Source: CAWBRY01 sp963791295
GTDB taxonomy: Bacteria; Bacteroidota; Bacteroidia; Chitinophagales; Chitinophagaceae
Direction: 5' to 3'
Length of the DNA: 64,000 nt
Assembly: GCA_963791295.1 (NCBI GenBank)
Contig: CAWBRY010000001.1
Coordinates: forward strand, 434,001-498,000
Below, in pieces: positions 8,225 to 17,799 of this stretch; position 1 is the first letter of the stretch; the number at the start of each line of letters is the position of its first letter. The notes beneath the pieces are model-generated. The model searched no databases. It had not been told where the DNA came from and was given only the letters and a program-made list of their open reading frames with translations. The translations under genes and the position numbers were made by a program.

Positions 8225-9403
8225 ATGAAAGCCTTCGGTATAAAACTTACTGCCTATATCCTGCTTTTTTTCGGGTTAGTGATCGAGATGAATGCACAGA
8301 CTCAGCCTCAACCAATCAATGTTGTCACTACGGCAGTTCCTTTTCTGCGGATTTCACCGGATGCTCGGTCAGGCGGTATGGGAGACCTTGGGATAGCCAC
8401 TTCTCCCGATGCCAGTTCAGGCTTTTGGAATATGGGTAAGGTTGCTTTCAATGAATCCAAATCAGGCATATCTGCGACTTATATCCCCTGGCTGAAAAAC
8501 CTCGTTAACGACGTTTACCTGGCCTCCCTCGCAGGCTACTATAAATTCGACGACGACCAGGCACTTTCCGGGTCTTTGCGCTATTTCAGCCTTGGAAATA
8601 TTCAGTTTACAGACGGCTCCGGAAATCCCCTTGGATCCTTCAGACCCCGGGAATTCGGAATTGATGTAGGTTATTCAAGAAGGCTCTCCGAACACTCTGG
8701 AGTAGGGCTTGCCTTGAAGTATATCAGCTCTAATCTGGCTGGCGGGACTACATCCGGCGGTACGACGTATAAGACGGGCACTGCAGTAGCGGCCGATATT
8801 GCCTATTACTATGACGGCAAAGTGGACGGCGGTAGCGGCATCGCCTGGGGGGTCACCCTGAATAATCTCGGGTCCAAGATCGCCTATACTACCAATGCCA
8901 ATTCCAAAGATTTTATCCCTGCCAACCTGGGCTTGGGTATAACTTATAATAAAAAGGTAAATGAAAGCAACCAGATCATGTTTGGTTTGGATGTGAACAA
9001 ATTACTTGTTCCTACGCCTCCCGGCGATGCGAATAATCCTCCAAGCCAGGATGAAATTGACAAATACAGGAGCAAGGGCATTATCAGCAGTTGGTTTAGC
9101 TCTTTTGGTGACGCACCCGGCGGCTTCAGTGAGGAGCTAAAAGAATTCCAGGTGTCATTGGGAGCTGAATATTGGTACAATAATCAGTTTGCATTGCGCA
9201 TGGGATATTTTTATGAGAACAAATTCAAAGGAGACCGTCGTTATTTCACATTGGGTCTCGGCGTTAAATACAACATGTTTGGCCTCAACTTTTCTTACCT
9301 TCTGCCTTCAGGCAGTGGTGTAAGCCAAAATCCATTGTCGAACACTCTTAGATTTTCTGTATTATTTGATTTGGACGGTAGCGCCGCTACTGAAGAACAA
9401 TAG
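8225..9403 (+). CDS. porV: Type IX secretion outer-membrane protein PorV (LptO)
   Basis: This 392-residue protein has a signal peptide (to EMNAQTQPQ) and then the PorV entry motif VPFLRISPDARSGGMGDLG, SSGFWNMGKVAF and a FadL/OmpV-like beta barrel with many alternating aromatic strands, ending in LRFSVLFDL. PorV is the outer-membrane shuttle that takes cargo from the SprA translocon to the PorU/PorZ attachment complex, or releases it to the surface. It is divergent from gldJ, and a strong terminator follows 18 bases after the stop, so it is probably monocistronic. The -7 box at 8169 fits its start. Confidence 0.94.
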   Translation: MKAFGIKLTAYILLFFGLVIEMNAQTQPQPINVVTTAVPFLRISPDARSGGMGDLGIATSPDASSGFWNMGKVAFNESKSGISATYIPWLKNLVNDVYLASLAGYYKFDDDQALSGSLRYFSLGNIQFTDGSGNPLGSFRPREFGIDVGYSRRLSEHSGVGLALKYISSNLAGGTTSGGTTYKTGTAVAADIAYYYDGKVDGGSGIAWGVTLNNLGSKIAYTTNANSKDFIPANLGLGITYNKKVNESNQIMFGLDVNKLLVPTPPGDANNPPSQDEIDKYRSKGIISSWFSSFGDAPGGFSEELKEFQVSLGAEYWYNNQFALRMGYFYENKFKGDRRYFTLGLGVKYNMFGLNFSYLLPSGSGVSQNPLSNTLRFSVLFDLDGSAATEEQ

Positions 9404-9421
9404 GGTTTGATTTATTTTTGT

Positions 9422-9458
9422 AAAAGGCGACTGAATGATCAGGCGCCTTTTTCTTTTT
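9422..9458 (+). terminator. Rho-independent terminator after porV
   Basis: AAAAGGCG (9422-9429) pairs perfectly with CGCCTTTT (9444-9451). The loop contains a further CTGA/TCAG pairing, and a T-rich tract follows. Confidence 0.88.
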
Positions 9459-9486
9459 ATTGATATTTGTGAAAATATAGCGGACT

Positions 9487-9963
9487 ATGTCATATCGCAT
9501 TGGATCAGGCATCGACTTTCACCAACTTAAAGAAGGCAGGGAATTGTGGATCGGAGGAGTAAAGATACCTCATCATAAAGGAGCACTCGGACATAGTGAC
9601 GCTGATGTTCTGCTTCATGCCATCTGCGATGCCATGCTGGGTGCGGCATGCCTCGGAGATATCGGCAAGCACTTTCCTAACACAGATGCTGCTTACAAGA
9701 ATATTGACAGCAAGGTGCTTTTGAAAAGGACCGTTGAATTGATTCAAAAAGAAGGATATAAAATTGTCAACGTGGATTCAACACTTTGCCTTGAATCACC
9801 AAAGATCCAGCCTTATGTCAATGAAATGCGAACTGTAATAGCAAATATCTTAGATGTCGATTTAAAGAATGTCTCCATTAAAGCCACCACGACAGAGCAA
9901 ATGGGTTTTGTCGGTCGTGAAGAAGGTTTGATGGCCCAGGCCATCGTGTTGCTCATTTCCTGA
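9487..9963 (+). CDS. ispF: 2-C-methyl-D-erythritol 2,4-cyclodiphosphate synthase
   Basis: IspF cyclises CDP-methylerythritol 2-phosphate to MEcPP in the non-mevalonate isoprenoid pathway. The 158-residue length is normal. The metal site DxH is seen in GSGIDFHQL, followed by LGHSDADVLLHAICDAMLGAA, GDIGKHFPNTD and the C-terminal KATTTEQMGFVGREEGL, all diagnostic. It starts just after the porV terminator and is followed 57 bases later by dut, so it may head a small operon with dut, the DUF4292 gene and the EnvC-like gene. Confidence 0.96.
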   Translation: MSYRIGSGIDFHQLKEGRELWIGGVKIPHHKGALGHSDADVLLHAICDAMLGAACLGDIGKHFPNTDAAYKNIDSKVLLKRTVELIQKEGYKIVNVDSTLCLESPKIQPYVNEMRTVIANILDVDLKNVSIKATTTEQMGFVGREEGLMAQAIVLLIS

Positions 9964-10020
9964 TCAACGACCTGGATTAGGGAAAATGATCGCCTTGGTC
10001 AGAGTCCTATCTTTGCGGCC

Positions 10021-10464
10021 ATGCCTCCAGTCAGTGTAAAGATCATCAACCATTCAACTAATCCCTTGCCGGAATATGCTACTGCAGGTTCATCCGGTAT
10101 GGATATCCGGGCCCATCTTGAAAACTCCGAAGAGTTATCGCCGCTGGAAAGGAAACTAATCCCGACCGGGCTGTTCATTGAACTTCCCCAGGGATATGAA
10201 GCGCAGATCCGGCCCCGAAGCGGATTGGCGATCAAGCACGGGATCACCTGTCTGAATTCTCCAGGAACAATTGACAGCGATTATCGCGGAGAAATTAAGA
10301 TAATATTGGTCAACCTTTCCCAGGAGAATCAGGTCATATCGCCGGGGGATCGCATAGCCCAGATGATCATTCAAAAGGTTGAAAAGGTTGAGTGGAATGA
10401 AGTAGAGCAGCTAGAGGTAACCGTAAGGAATGCGGGAGGTTTTGGCCATACGGGCAAACAGTAA
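10021..10464 (+). CDS. dut: dUTP diphosphatase
   Basis: This trimeric dUTPase hydrolyses dUTP to dUMP and pyrophosphate, keeping uracil out of DNA and feeding dTMP synthesis. The 147-residue chain has the five motifs in order: AGSSGMDIRA, PRSGLAIKHG, GTIDSDYRGE, GDRIAQMII and the P-loop-like C-terminal GGFGHTG. In motif V the common Ser is replaced by His (GGFGHTG rather than GGFGSTG), a modest variation. The ATG at 10021 is well placed and the next gene follows after 12 bases. Confidence 0.96.
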   Translation: MPPVSVKIINHSTNPLPEYATAGSSGMDIRAHLENSEELSPLERKLIPTGLFIELPQGYEAQIRPRSGLAIKHGITCLNSPGTIDSDYRGEIKIILVNLSQENQVISPGDRIAQMIIQKVEKVEWNEVEQLEVTVRNAGGFGHTGKQ

Positions 10465-10476
10465 AGTGAAAGAGTC

Positions 10477-11295
10477 ATGAACAGACAGTTTATATTTTTA
10501 GTGGTGTTGGTTGCTTTATTGGCTTCCTGCCGGGCGACCAAGAGGATTCAAACAGCAGTTGCGAAAAAAGATACAGTGGTACAGGTCACCAACACGGTTG
10601 TCCAAACTGGCGAAGATTCCGTAGAGATCATTCGGATGAATTATGCAGGCATTCGAAATAATGTCATTGATTTCACTACTTTTTCTGCCAAGCTCGATAT
10701 TGATTATGAGGATGCCGAAGGAAAAAAATATAACGTGACCGGTCATGTGCGAATGCTTAAAGACAGCGTGATCTGGGTCTCCATAACGGCGATCCTGGGT
10801 ATCGAAGGATTGAGGGCATATATTACCAAAGACTCCGTAAAAACGCTGGACAAACAGAATAAGGTTTATAGTGTGCGCGCTGTTTCCTACCTGCAGGATG
10901 TGATTGCCTTACCCCTTGATTTGAAATCTCTGCAAGACCTTTTAATTGGGAACCCGGTATTCCTCGATTCCAATATCACTTCCTTTAGCAGGTCTGCCGG
11001 CACCATTTCCCTACTGAGCAGTGGAGATTTTTTCAAGAACCTTGTTACTATTAATGAGTCGGACCATCATATACAAAGTAGTAAGCTGGATGACCAGGAT
11101 GAACTTCGAAACCGCACCTGCTATCTCACCTATAATGACTACGAAATGGAAAACGGGATCAGTTTTTCAACCAAGCGGACAATCAGTGTGGCGGAGAAAA
11201 AGAAGCTGGATATCAGGCTTAAATTCCAGAAGTTCGAGTTTAATGAAACGTTAAGCTTTCCTTTCAATATCCCAAAAAATTATAAAAGAAATTAG
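10477..11295 (+). CDS. DUF4292 lipoprotein
   Basis: A 272-residue predicted lipoprotein: signal FLVVLVALLASC-RATK, then a LolA/LppX-like beta-rich body with the DUF4292 features NVIDFTTFSAKLDIDY, GHVRMLKDSVIWVSITAILGIEGLRAYIT and LLIGNPVF. Such folds bind hydrophobic ligands, which suggests but does not prove a role in envelope lipid or lipoprotein handling. It starts 12 bases after dut and is followed by the EnvC-like gene, an adjacency I recall from other Bacteroidota. Confidence 0.85.
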   Translation: MNRQFIFLVVLVALLASCRATKRIQTAVAKKDTVVQVTNTVVQTGEDSVEIIRMNYAGIRNNVIDFTTFSAKLDIDYEDAEGKKYNVTGHVRMLKDSVIWVSITAILGIEGLRAYITKDSVKTLDKQNKVYSVRAVSYLQDVIALPLDLKSLQDLLIGNPVFLDSNITSFSRSAGTISLLSSGDFFKNLVTINESDHHIQSSKLDDQDELRNRTCYLTYNDYEMENGISFSTKRTISVAEKKKLDIRLKFQKFEFNETLSFPFNIPKNYKRN

Positions 11296-11379
11296 AAGGA
11301 TAAAATTTATTTTGCAGATTAGCCGTTATCCGGTCATGATCCAGACCCTGTTTTTATTCAAGCCATATCCCCTTTACGA

Positions 11380-12699
11380 ATGAGAAAAAAAATAGCTCTA
11401 TTCTTCATCCTTGTGATAGCATTTGCAGGAACGGGATTCGCCCAACCTAATGAAGACAAGGCTCAGCTCGAAAGGGAAAGGCAGGATATTCAAAGTGAGA
11501 TCCAGCAGTTACAGGGAATGTATAACCAGATCAAGGGGCAGAAAAAGATTTCTCTGGGTCAATTAAGTATCATCAACAGGAAGATTGCCCTTCAACAACG
11601 ATACATCGGTAGCATCAGTCGCGAGTTGAGAATGATCGACGACAATATTTATCTAAGTAACCTGGAAATATTCCGCCTGCAAAAACAAATGGACACGCTG
11701 AAGTCACAGTATGCACGTAGTGTGATTTACGCGTATAAGAACCGCAGCAACTACGATTATCTCAATTTTATCTTTTCTTCCAGCAACTTTAGCGATGCAA
11801 TTAAGCGTATTGCTTATCTCAAGAGTTACCGGACCTACCGTGAAAAGCAGGTGAGCAATATTTTAGAAACACGGCAACTGATCGAGAAGAGAAAAAAGCA
11901 AAACCTGGGAAGGAAAGTGCAAAAGAATGTAGCTCTCCAAAACGAGACTAAAGAAAAAGTGGTTTTGGATGTGCAACGGAAAGAAAAGGATGCGGTCCTC
12001 TCTAAATTGAAGACGGAAGAAAAAGATCTGCAAAAACAACTTACTGCAAAGAAAAAACGTACGCGAGACCTCAATAATGCGATCGTTGCCATTGTGCGTC
12101 GAGAGATTGAAATTGCCAAGAAAGAAGCAGCGGCTGAAGCAAAGAAAAATACGGCAAGTACCCCGGTGACGACCCCGGCAACGACAAATCCCAATCCCGC
12201 TACTACTGAAGTCAATACAAGAACAACTGCAGTAAAGAAATCTGCTCCCGATTATCTCAATCTAAATGAAAAGAATATTGCCCTGAACAGCAGTTTTGAA
12301 AAAAATCGCGGGCATCTTCCCTGGCCTGTTGACAATGGCGTCGTGCTTTATCATTTTGGCCCAAATAAGGTTGAAAATACGAAGCTGGTTTTCGACAGCC
12401 CGGGTGTAACTATAAATACTTCCAGTCCTGGCGCTTCTGTAAAAGCGGTATTCAATGGAGAAGTGGCAGTGGTGAATAACAATGGTGATGGCAGTTATGC
12501 AGTTGTGATCCGTCATGGAAAATACTTTACAACCTATAGTAACTTGTCATCCGTGGGCGTGAGCAGGGGGAATGCGATAACGACCGGGCAAGTGCTAGGC
12601 AAGGTCGGCAAAGACGACGAAGGAGATGGAGGCCAAATTGATTTTATATTGATGGTAGAAGTGAAGAATGTAAATCCGGAGTCGTGGTTACATCGATAA
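11380..12699 (+). CDS. EnvC-like murein hydrolase activator with degenerate LytM/M23 domain
   Basis: A 439-residue secreted protein: signal peptide to FAQPNED, a long coiled coil from about residue 25 to 240 rich in Lys, Glu and Gln, a Thr/Pro-rich linker (TPVTTPATTNPNPATT), then a C-terminal M23-like domain (HLPWPVDNGVVLYHFG ... FTTYSNLSSVGVSRGNAITTGQVLGKVG). The zinc-binding HxH of active M23 enzymes is missing at the expected place (IDFILMVEV), as in EnvC, which activates amidases during cell division instead of cutting peptidoglycan itself. The activator role is therefore inferred from the architecture and the missing residues. Confidence 0.85.
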   Translation: MRKKIALFFILVIAFAGTGFAQPNEDKAQLERERQDIQSEIQQLQGMYNQIKGQKKISLGQLSIINRKIALQQRYIGSISRELRMIDDNIYLSNLEIFRLQKQMDTLKSQYARSVIYAYKNRSNYDYLNFIFSSSNFSDAIKRIAYLKSYRTYREKQVSNILETRQLIEKRKKQNLGRKVQKNVALQNETKEKVVLDVQRKEKDAVLSKLKTEEKDLQKQLTAKKKRTRDLNNAIVAIVRREIEIAKKEAAAEAKKNTASTPVTTPATTNPNPATTEVNTRTTAVKKSAPDYLNLNEKNIALNSSFEKNRGHLPWPVDNGVVLYHFGPNKVENTKLVFDSPGVTINTSSPGASVKAVFNGEVAVVNNNGDGSYAVVIRHGKYFTTYSNLSSVGVSRGNAITTGQVLGKVGKDDEGDGGQIDFILMVEVKNVNPESWLHR

Positions 12700-12716
12700 T
12701 GATCAATAATCAAGCC

Positions 12717-13835
12717 CTACAAAAACCGTTCATAAAGCTTCTCATACAGCGGAACGATGTGATGAATATCAAACTTCCTGGCCTGCGCTGCCGCTCTTTC
12801 CTTAAATCCCTTCAAAATAGCTTCGTCTTGCAGGATTGAAAGTGCCTGTTTACTCATTGTATCGATATCTCCGACATTGGCCATATAGCCAGTTTGTCCA
12901 TCAATATTGATTTCTGTCAATCCACCGGCGTTGGTCGAAACTACCGGAACCCCCGCTGCCATTGCCTCTAGAGCTGCCAGCCCAAAGCTTTCATATTCTG
13001 AGGTCAGCAGAAACAGATCTCCAATGGCTAAGATATCTTCCATCTGTTCCTGTTTGCCGACAAATCGAATTTCATCACCGATGCCTAACTCTCTCGCCAG
13101 ATCCTCCGCCGTCGAACGCTCAGGTCCGTCGCCTACGAACAATAATTTTCCGGGAAGAACCCTGGTAATTGCATAAAATATTTTTACCACATCCTGGACA
13201 CGCTTTATTTTCCGAAAATTAGATGCATGAAGAATGATCTTCTCGCCATTCGGAGCGATCACTTTGCGAAACGCATCGATGGGTTTACGACTGAATCGTT
13301 GTACATCCACGAAATTGTAAATGACTTCGATCTCTTTTTCAATGGCAAAGATCTTGTATGTCTCATCCCGTAGATTGTTGGATACTGCTGTAATCGCATC
13401 GCTCTGATTGATAGAAAATGCAACGACTGGTGCATAGGTCTTATCTCTTCCTACCAGAGTTATGTCGGTCCCATGCAATGTGGTGATAACGGGAATATTC
13501 TTACCTTCTTTTTCCAGGATCTTTTTTGCCATGTAAGCCGTCGACGCGTGAGGGATGGCGTAGTGCACGTGCATCAGGTCAAGATGATTATTCTTGATCA
13601 CATCGACCATGGTGCTTGATAGCGCGGTTTCATACGGAGGATAATCAAACAAAGGATATGTAGGCACCTGTACCTCGTGATAAAATATATTTGGTATGAA
13701 TCCATTCAGCCGGACCGGTTGTTGATAGGTGATAAAATGCACCTGGTGACCTTTCTGAGCAAGCGCTTTTCCCAGTTCTGTCGCCAATACACCGCTTCCG
13801 CCAAAAGTTGGGTAACAAACGATTCCGATTCGCAT
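12717..13835 (-). CDS. bshA: N-acetyl-alpha-D-glucosaminyl L-malate synthase
   Basis: BshA is the GT4 glycosyltransferase that joins GlcNAc to L-malate in the first step of bacillithiol synthesis. The 372-residue chain starts with MRIGIVCYPTFGGSGVLATELG, the Gly-rich loop of this subfamily, has HVHYAIPHA and HGTDITLVG in the acceptor domain, and EYESFGLAALEAMAAGVPVV in the UDP-sugar domain. Length is normal. It converges on the EnvC-like gene with 17 bases between stops. Bacillithiol is common in Bacteroidota, which fits. Confidence 0.93.
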   Translation of the reverse strand: MRIGIVCYPTFGGSGVLATELGKALAQKGHQVHFITYQQPVRLNGFIPNIFYHEVQVPTYPLFDYPPYETALSSTMVDVIKNNHLDLMHVHYAIPHASTAYMAKKILEKEGKNIPVITTLHGTDITLVGRDKTYAPVVAFSINQSDAITAVSNNLRDETYKIFAIEKEIEVIYNFVDVQRFSRKPIDAFRKVIAPNGEKIILHASNFRKIKRVQDVVKIFYAITRVLPGKLLFVGDGPERSTAEDLARELGIGDEIRFVGKQEQMEDILAIGDLFLLTSEYESFGLAALEAMAAGVPVVSTNAGGLTEINIDGQTGYMANVGDIDTMSKQALSILQDEAILKGFKERAAAQARKFDIHHIVPLYEKLYERFL

Positions 13836-13954
13836 GGGTTATTCGAATAAAAGAGGCCCTAAGTTAACAGTTTTAACCGACGAAGGTTGGCCACTTATCT
13901 TAATTATTTATTCTGGTTTCTGTTTTCGGGTATCTTTATCCAAATTCGAAGTGC

Positions 13955-15343
13955 ATGAGAAAACTATTCTTTGGAGTTATCTTTTTTCTGAATGTTCATG
14001 CCTCTTTGGCACAAAATGAAGACTCCGTTTTTATTCGCCGGATATCGAATGAAACCCTTACCCATAGCGAGGCCTACAATAACTTGCATGAGCTTACCAA
14101 GAATATAGGCCCCCGCCTGAGCGGTTCTTCCCAGATGGTGAAAGCAGAACAATGGGGGTTGAAGAAAATGAATGCGGCCGGAGCTGATAAAGGGTGGATG
14201 CAGCAGTGTATGGTCCCTCATTGGGTGAGAGGAGGAACAGATAAAGCGGAAGCCAGGATTCAAAAGGCCGGAGGAAGCAAAAGCTCGTTTTCTCCTCCAC
14301 GTCCATTAGATGTGATTGCCCTGGGTAATTCGATTGGGACCGGTCCTAAAGGAGTGTCGGCACCAGTGATGGAGGTAAAATCGTTTGAAGAGTTAAGAGA
14401 AAGAAAAGAGGAAGTGAAAGGAAAGATCGTGTTCTATAATTATAAATTTAATCCAACTTTCATCAGCACATTTAACGCCTATGGCGATGCGTATCGGTAT
14501 CGCGGAGATGGTCCCAGTGAAGCTTCCAAATATGGAGCCGTCGCGGTTATTGTGAGAAGCATGACTCACAGCACTGACAATAATCCGCATACGGGGGCAA
14601 CACTGTATGATTCGACTTATCCCCTCATTGCAGCGGTCGCCATCGGATTGAAGGACGCCGACTGGCTTAGTAACAGCCTCAGCGGCAAAGTGAATGTGAT
14701 GATAAAAACCAATGGACATTTTCTTCCCGACACAATTGGTCATAATATCATTGGTGAATTGACAGGATCGGAATACCCCAACCAATACATTACTGTTGGA
14801 GGACATCTTGATTCATGGGATCCGGGGGAAGGAGCACAGGATGATGGTGCGGGTGTAGTGCAGACAATGGAGATCCTGAGAACATTAAAAGCGTTGGGTT
14901 ATCGCCCCAGGCACTCTCTTCGCTTTGTCTTGTTTGCCAATGAGGAAAATGGTTCAAGGGGCGGCGAAAAGTATGCTGAAGAAGCAAAGACGAAAAACGA
15001 ACAACACATATTTGCCTTGGAAAGTGATGCCGGAGGATTTACGCCAAGGGGGTTTAGCTTCTCAGGTTCTCCCCAACAGTTGGCCAAATTAAGAAGCTGG
15101 ATTCCATTGTTATTGCCATATGGCGTTTATGAAATTACTGATGGAGGAGGAGGATCGGATATTGGTCCATTGAATGTGGCGTTCAAAACCCCCGTCGCCG
15201 GCTTATCTCCCGATACGCAACGGTATTTCGATTATCATCATGCGAGAAATGATGTGTTTGAAAACGTCAATAAGCGCGAATTGGAATTAGGAGCTATTAA
15301 TATGGCTGCACTGATCTATTTGGTGGATAAATATGGATTGTAA
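13955..15343 (+). CDS. Secreted M28 family zinc metallopeptidase
   Basis: A 462-residue exported peptidase with a signal peptide ending near HASLAQNEDS. A PA-like insert (SKYGAVAVIVRS) is followed by an M28 catalytic domain. Expected metal ligands are visible: His and Asp in GGHLDSWDPGEGAQDDGAG, the catalytic Glu pair in FANEENGSRGG, Asp in LESDAGG, and the final His in YFDYHHARND. M28 peptidases of this kind are aminopeptidases or carboxypeptidases acting on short peptides in the periplasm or outside; the exact specificity is not visible. Its stop abuts that of argH on the other strand. Confidence 0.9.
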   Translation: MRKLFFGVIFFLNVHASLAQNEDSVFIRRISNETLTHSEAYNNLHELTKNIGPRLSGSSQMVKAEQWGLKKMNAAGADKGWMQQCMVPHWVRGGTDKAEARIQKAGGSKSSFSPPRPLDVIALGNSIGTGPKGVSAPVMEVKSFEELRERKEEVKGKIVFYNYKFNPTFISTFNAYGDAYRYRGDGPSEASKYGAVAVIVRSMTHSTDNNPHTGATLYDSTYPLIAAVAIGLKDADWLSNSLSGKVNVMIKTNGHFLPDTIGHNIIGELTGSEYPNQYITVGGHLDSWDPGEGAQDDGAGVVQTMEILRTLKALGYRPRHSLRFVLFANEENGSRGGEKYAEEAKTKNEQHIFALESDAGGFTPRGFSFSGSPQQLAKLRSWIPLLLPYGVYEITDGGGGSDIGPLNVAFKTPVAGLSPDTQRYFDYHHARNDVFENVNKRELELGAINMAALIYLVDKYGL

Positions 15344-16695
15344 TTATCCCTTCAACAACTTTTCAATTGACATTTGAACCGACGAAAAAGGGAATGAATC
15401 CATCACCTTCTCCATCCTCTTCTTTATTTCGGAGGTGCAGAGATTTCCCATACTTCCTACATGAGTGTGGTGGATGTTCGAATCATATTTGAAATTGCCT
15501 GATTCGATATCTGTTTTCACTTTCATATAAGCATCCCGGAAAGGCATTCCGTCTGCTACCAGCTTATTTACCTCTTCCACACTAAAGAGGTATTTGTATT
15601 TTTCTTCTTTCAGGATATCTCTTTTGATCTCGACGTGCGTCAGCATAAGAACGCTCATTTGTATACATTCTCTCAGCTTAGCAAATGCAGGAAAAAGATG
15701 TTCTTTCAATAGTTGGAGGTCGCGGTGATAGCCGGAAGGCAGGTTGGTGGTCATCATGCTGATCTCATTGGGCAAGGCTTTGATGCGATTGCAATGAGAG
15801 CGGATCAATTCAAAAACATCCGGATTTTTTTTGTGAGGCATGATGCTGCTGCCTGTAGTCAATTCATCGGGGAACTGAATGAATCCGAAATCCTGGTTCA
15901 TATAAAGACAGGCATCCATGCTCAGCTTGCTCAGCGTATCGGCGACATTGGCCAGTCCCTGCGCTGCAATTCTTTCTGCTTTGCCTCTTCCCATTTGTGC
16001 GTAAACCACATTGTAATTGAGATCGGAAAAGCCCAATAGGGTAGTGGTCAATGTCGCGATTGATAGGGAATGCAGACCCATAGCCGGCTGCAGATCCCAA
16101 CGGATTTTTATTGACGATATCGTAAGCGGCCTTCAAAGTGATCACGTCATCCACCAGACTTTCTGCATAAGCACCAAACCAAAATCCAAAAGAAGAAGGC
16201 ATGGCTAATTGAAAATGGGTATAGCCGGGCAGTAAATGGTCTTTGTACTTTTCACTTTGCGACTGCAATAGTGTGAACAGATCGGTTATTGAAACGACGA
16301 GGTGTTGGATCTCATTGCGCAGAAAGAGCTTCAGGTCCAGCAACACCTGGTCGTTCCGGCTGCGTGCGCATGAATCTTCTTGCCGGCATCGCCCAGTTTT
16401 TCCGTTAACATCAATTCTACTTGTGAATGAATATCCTCTACTCATCCTGCAGTTTGAATTCGCCTTTTTCTATCTGACCGTAAATGTTTATTAATTCAGA
16501 ACGGAGAGATAGCAATTCATTTTTATTTAGAAGGCCTACTGATTCCAGCATCTGAATATGTGCGAGAGATCCGATCACATCGAAAGCAGCAAGCTGAATA
16601 TCCATCTCACGGTCGCGCCCAACCGTAAAGTCGTTAACCTTTTTCGCATTTCCATCTCCATCAGGCAAATTCCTGTCCTTTTGCCACAAGCTCAT
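15344..16695 (-). pseudogene. argH: Argininosuccinate lyase, frameshifted
   Basis: ArgH splits argininosuccinate into arginine and fumarate, the last step of the pathway. All expected parts are present but in different frames: N-terminal VNDFTVGRDREMD, then HSQVELMLTEKLGDAGKK, the active-site motif ARSRNDQ, YTHFQLAMPSSFGFW and the signature GSSIMPHKKNPDVFE. Breaks lie near 16441, 16367 and 16050. The first two are repaired by adding one base to a short run of C (given strand). The ATG at 16695 overlaps the argE stop as ATGA, so translation is probably coupled. With repairs it is a normal full-length ArgH, and I suspect sequence error rather than loss. Confidence 0.9.
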
Positions 16696-17799
16696 AGTAA
16701 CTGATTTATTAGCTGAATATACAGATCGATCCCATCTTTTATTTCATCCACATAAATATACTCATCGGCAGTATGACTCCTTGCTGAATCTCCCGGCCCC
16801 ATTTTTAGCGCTGGAAAAGCCATGAGTGCCTTATCGGATGTAGTCGGAGACCCATAGCAGGTCTTTCCCAATTTCAATCCTGCCTTTATCAAAGGATGAT
16901 CAGTTGATATAAAACTGGATCGAAGCCGGAAGCTCCTGGGCACGACCTCGACTTGGATATTCTCCTTTATGATTGCCAGTATTTCTTCAAAACTGTAGAG
17001 TTCATTGACTCTTACATCGACGACAAATTTGCATTGCGAGGGAACTACATTGTGTGCTTTGTTATCTGTCTCGACTACAGTAACAGTCATTTTAACCGCT
17101 CCTAATAATTGAGACACCTTTGGAAATTGCCAACTGCGAAACCATTCTATATCATGCAGCGCCTTGTAGATCGCGTTTTCTCCTTCCTCCCTGGCTGCAT
17201 GGCCGGCTCTGCCATGGCTTACACAGTCCAATACCATCAACCCTCTTTCCGCGATGGCCAGTTCATTTGGTTGGTTCCCCCACGATGGCACAGGATCGCC
17301 CGTTGCTGAAGGAAGGAGCTAAGGTGCCGGCGGTCTGCTGTATAAAAAACTCATCTTGCAATAAAGCCTCGATGCCATTCCGCCCGCTGATCTCTTCCTC
17401 CGCCGTTGCAGCCAGTACCAAGTTGTAATTCGGATTTTCTCTTTCATAGAAATACAGGAAGCTGGCGATGAGGGAAACCAAACATCCTCCTGCATCATTA
17501 CTTCCCAGACCATATAACTTCCCTTCTTCTTCCAGCGGCAGGAAAGGATCCAGCGTATAGCCTTTGTTGGGCTTTACGGTATCATGATGCGAATTGAGTA
17601 GTATCGTGGGTTTGTTGCCATCAAAACTTTTATTTAAGGCAAAGACATTATTTTTTATGCGCGTATGGATAATATTTTTTGCTCCAAAAAACCGGCAAAT
17701 GATTCCTGCAGTCTGGTCTTCTTCTTTGCTAAATGAAGGTGTCGCGATCAATTCTTTTAAAAGACCTAATGCATCCTGATGGGTTGATGAATCCTTCAT
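16692..17799 (-). pseudogene. argE: M20 family acyl-citrulline/ornithine deacylase, frameshifted
   Basis: This M20 zinc amidohydrolase removes the acyl group from the pathway intermediate. With an argF'-type enzyme beside it, the natural substrate should be N-acyl-citrulline rather than N-acylornithine. Metal-site motifs are visible: LLNSHHDTVKPNKG, GSNDAGGCLVS, AATAEEEISG and a C-terminal ARSHTADEYI. One break near 17267, right after IVGEPT, is repaired by removing one base from a run of three T (given strand); the sequence then continues NELAIAERG. Both ends overlap neighbours as ATGA, showing tight operon packing. Length about 369 residues is normal. Confidence 0.85.
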
